Shown here in pieces: positions 19,561 to 21,094 of a stretch of 21,094 nucleotides of DNA (position 1 is the first letter of the stretch; the number at the start of each line of letters is the position of its first letter). The position numbers were made by a program, and so were the translations under genes. Under the pieces are notes generated by a model. It was given only the letters and a program-made list of their open reading frames with translations. It did not search any database and had not been told where the DNA came from. The stretch is taken from contig OMVW01000026.1 in the NCBI GenBank assembly GCA_900314595.1, positions 1-21,094 of the forward strand. Reading direction: 5' to 3'. This DNA is from an uncultured Dialister sp. Lineage in GTDB: Bacteria > Bacillota > Negativicutes > Veillonellales > Dialisteraceae.

Positions 19561-20889
19561 ATGAACATCCCATCCCCCAACCGCAGCAATCCTTACGCTC
19601 TTCTTCCTTTCGTTATTTTCATCGCCATCTATCTGGGAGCCGGCATTTATTTCCAGCTTCAGGGCGTGCCCATGGCTTTCTACCAGTTTCCGTCGGTAAC
19701 GGCCATGCTGGTGGCGGTCATTGCCGCCTTCTGCCTGTCGAAAGATCCCATTATGTACAAATTCGGAATTTTCTCGAAAGGTGCAGGCAATGACAATATC
19801 ATGACCATGCTCATGATTTACATCCTGGCCGGCGCTTTTTCTGCCGTGGCTTCTGCCATGGGCGGAAGGGATGCGACAGTCAATCTGGGCATCAGCCTCA
19901 TTCCGGCTGAATACCTCACTGCAGGCATTTTCCTTATTTCCGCCTTCCTCGGCACAGCCACAGGGACCTCCGTAGGCACAGTAGCAGCCATCATCCCCAT
20001 TGCCGCAGGAATTGGGGAGAAAAGCGGCATCCCTGTCCCCCTCATCCTGGGCGCCTGTGTGGGCGGAGCCATGTTCGGCGACAACCTGTCCATGATATCG
20101 GATACCACCATTGCCGCCACCCGCACCCAGGGCTGCGAGCTGAAGGATAAATTCAAAGTGAATTTCTTCATCGCCCTTCCGGCAGCCATCTGCACTGCCC
20201 TGCTCTTCCTCTTTACCGGCACCCCGGGCACTGCAGCAGCCGCTGTGGGTGACTACACCCTGCTGAAAGTCCTTCCCTATCTGGCAGTACTCATCCTCGC
20301 CCTCACCGGGATGAACGTATTTCTCGTCCTCCTGACAGGCATCGTCCTCTCAGGTATCATCGGAATCGGTGCCGGTTCCCTGTCTGTTATTTCCTTTGCC
20401 CAGGAAATATGGAAAGGCTTTACCAGCATGAGCGAAGCTTTCTTCCTCGCCCTCTTCTGTGGCGGTATTTCCGAACTCATCACCTACTATGGAGGAATCG
20501 CCTGGCTCATTGAAAAGCTGCAGAAATCCATTACCGGACCGAAATCCGCCCAGCTGGGCATGGCCGCCCTGGTCTCCCTCATCGACTGCGCTACGGCCAA
20601 TAATACCGTAGCCATCATCGTTACCGGCGATGTGGCAAAAAAGATTTCCGACCGTTACGGTGTGGACCCCAGGGTCACCGCCTCCACCCTCGATATCTTC
20701 TCCTGCGTCTTCCAGGGAATCATCCCCTACGGCGCCCAGCTCCTCACTGCGGCAGCCCTGGCCAGCCAGACAGGAATCACCATCAATACCCTGGACATCG
20801 TCCCTCATATGTGGTACTGCTATTTCCTGGCCATCTTTGCGGTTATCTCCGTTTTCGTGCCTTTTGCAACAAAGTGGATGGAGAAATAA
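19561..20889 (+). CDS. NhaC-family Na+/H+ antiporter-like transporter (second)
   Basis: This 442-residue membrane protein has about twelve hydrophobic segments. I start at ATG 19561 (MNIPSPNRSNPYALLPF) because GAGG lies 7-8 bases upstream and hydrophobic segments begin soon after. An earlier in-frame ATG at 19417 overlaps the promoter and would encode a repeat-derived, unlikely N-terminus. The superfamily signatures ATGTSVGTVAAII (near residue 132) and FGDNLSMISDTTI (near residue 171) are in the N-terminal half. A second, looser copy (LIDCATANNTVAIIVTGDVAKK) is in the C-terminal half. This is the opposite half from the first NhaC-like protein of the window. The ion and solute are unknown. It appears monocistronic. 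Confidence 0.87.
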   Translation: MNIPSPNRSNPYALLPFVIFIAIYLGAGIYFQLQGVPMAFYQFPSVTAMLVAVIAAFCLSKDPIMYKFGIFSKGAGNDNIMTMLMIYILAGAFSAVASAMGGRDATVNLGISLIPAEYLTAGIFLISAFLGTATGTSVGTVAAIIPIAAGIGEKSGIPVPLILGACVGGAMFGDNLSMISDTTIAATRTQGCELKDKFKVNFFIALPAAICTALLFLFTGTPGTAAAAVGDYTLLKVLPYLAVLILALTGMNVFLVLLTGIVLSGIIGIGAGSLSVISFAQEIWKGFTSMSEAFFLALFCGGISELITYYGGIAWLIEKLQKSITGPKSAQLGMAALVSLIDCATANNTVAIIVTGDVAKKISDRYGVDPRVTASTLDIFSCVFQGIIPYGAQLLTAAALASQTGITINTLDIVPHMWYCYFLAIFAVISVFVPFATKWMEK

Positions 20890-20934
20890 GGTAAAGTCAT
20901 TTTTGCAAAAACGATGATCTGACATAATCTGTAT

Positions 20935-20962
20935 CGTTCTTCGTTGTTCGTTATTCGTTGTT
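20935..20962. repeat. Heptamer array J (CGTTnTT x 4)
   Basis: Four units: CGTTCTT, CGTTGTT, CGTTATT, CGTTGTT. It is the reverse complement of the array C family and lies about 45 bases after the second NhaC gene. Confidence 0.85.
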
Positions 20963-20972
20963 CGGTTTCAAA

Positions 20973-20997
20973 ATGGCTGGCTTTGCCGGCCATTTTT
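20973..20997. terminator. Triloop hairpin, possible terminator of the second NhaC gene
   Basis: AATGGCTGGC pairs with GCCGGCCATT around TTT (one G-U), followed by TTTAAAA. It has the same triloop style as the hairpin strings elsewhere. Confidence 0.65.
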
Positions 20998-21002
20998 AAA
21001 AT

Positions 21003-21094
21003 GGTCCTAGGAAATTGGACACGGGAAACTGGTATCCCCGAACATAGGACAGGGTAAACTGGAAAATCCCTTTGCCATGGACACTCTACTCCTA
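21003..21094 (+). mobile_element. Possible left end of an insertion sequence (runs off the window)
   Basis: Three related words are spaced about 30-32 bases: GGACACGGGAAACTGG (21017), GGACAGGGTAAACTGG (21047) and GGACACTCTACTCC (21079). Multiple transposase-binding repeats at one end are typical of IS21-type and some other elements. No transposase sequence is inside the window, so this rests on the repeat pattern alone. Confidence 0.3.

Overview
The window looks like chromosome from a Bacillota bacterium. Evidence is a classical T-box leader, strong Shine-Dalgarno (SD) sites, TATAAT promoters that often carry an extended -10, and U-tailed hairpin terminators. The protein set and the moderate GC content recall the Negativicutes (Dialister/Veillonella-like). 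That placement is recollection, not proof. No rRNA, tRNA or CRISPR array was seen, and no integrase or transposase gene. Most genes are ordinary housekeeping or transport genes; the unusual content lies between them.

Layout. Positions 1-475 hold no gene, only terminator-like hairpins. A minus-strand block (476-2546) carries a YusI-like ArsC/Spx-family protein, a small nitroreductase, and a CMD-cupin fusion protein with a clear promoter. A methionine block follows (2824-6384). It has a promoter, a T-box leader with an AUG specifier, and metA whose Glu111 points to acetyl-CoA use. Next come six exact-period 62-bp tandem repeats, then an orphan amino-acid-binding lipoprotein co-transcribed with a homocysteine S-methyltransferase (mmuM). 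A site-2-type protease and a TRIC/UPF0126 membrane protein form a pair (6526-7810). An orphan HicB-like protein and an Lrp/AsnC regulator are divergent (7983-9049). A repeat-rich gap leads to mnmA (9608-10666). A secreted DUF3298/RsiV-like protein faces back towards mnmA. A D-aminoacylase-family amidohydrolase and an NhaC-family transporter form an operon (11753-14658). Then come a Sel1-repeat protein (14790-16115), two unrecognised minus-strand genes (16563-17918), a TSUP exporter (18558-19337) and a second NhaC-family transporter (19561-20889).

Between genes there are several repeat systems. (1) Degenerate tandem arrays with a period of exactly seven bases occur at ten or more places. Many begin at or just after a stop codon, and they fall into a few monomer families. 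(2) A dispersed element of about 140 bp sits directly after two stop codons, ends in a hairpin, and contains one of these arrays. Its two copies differ in length by exactly two heptamers, and a probable remnant lies before the second NhaC gene. (3) A 62-bp x 6 array follows metA. (4) A 191-nt nested inverted-repeat structure is closed by a perfect 21-bp stem (18181-18371). (5) Strings of small triloop hairpins lie at 9306-9430, 16348-16405 and 20973-20995. The right edge (about 21003-21094) may be the end of an insertion sequence that continues outside the window.
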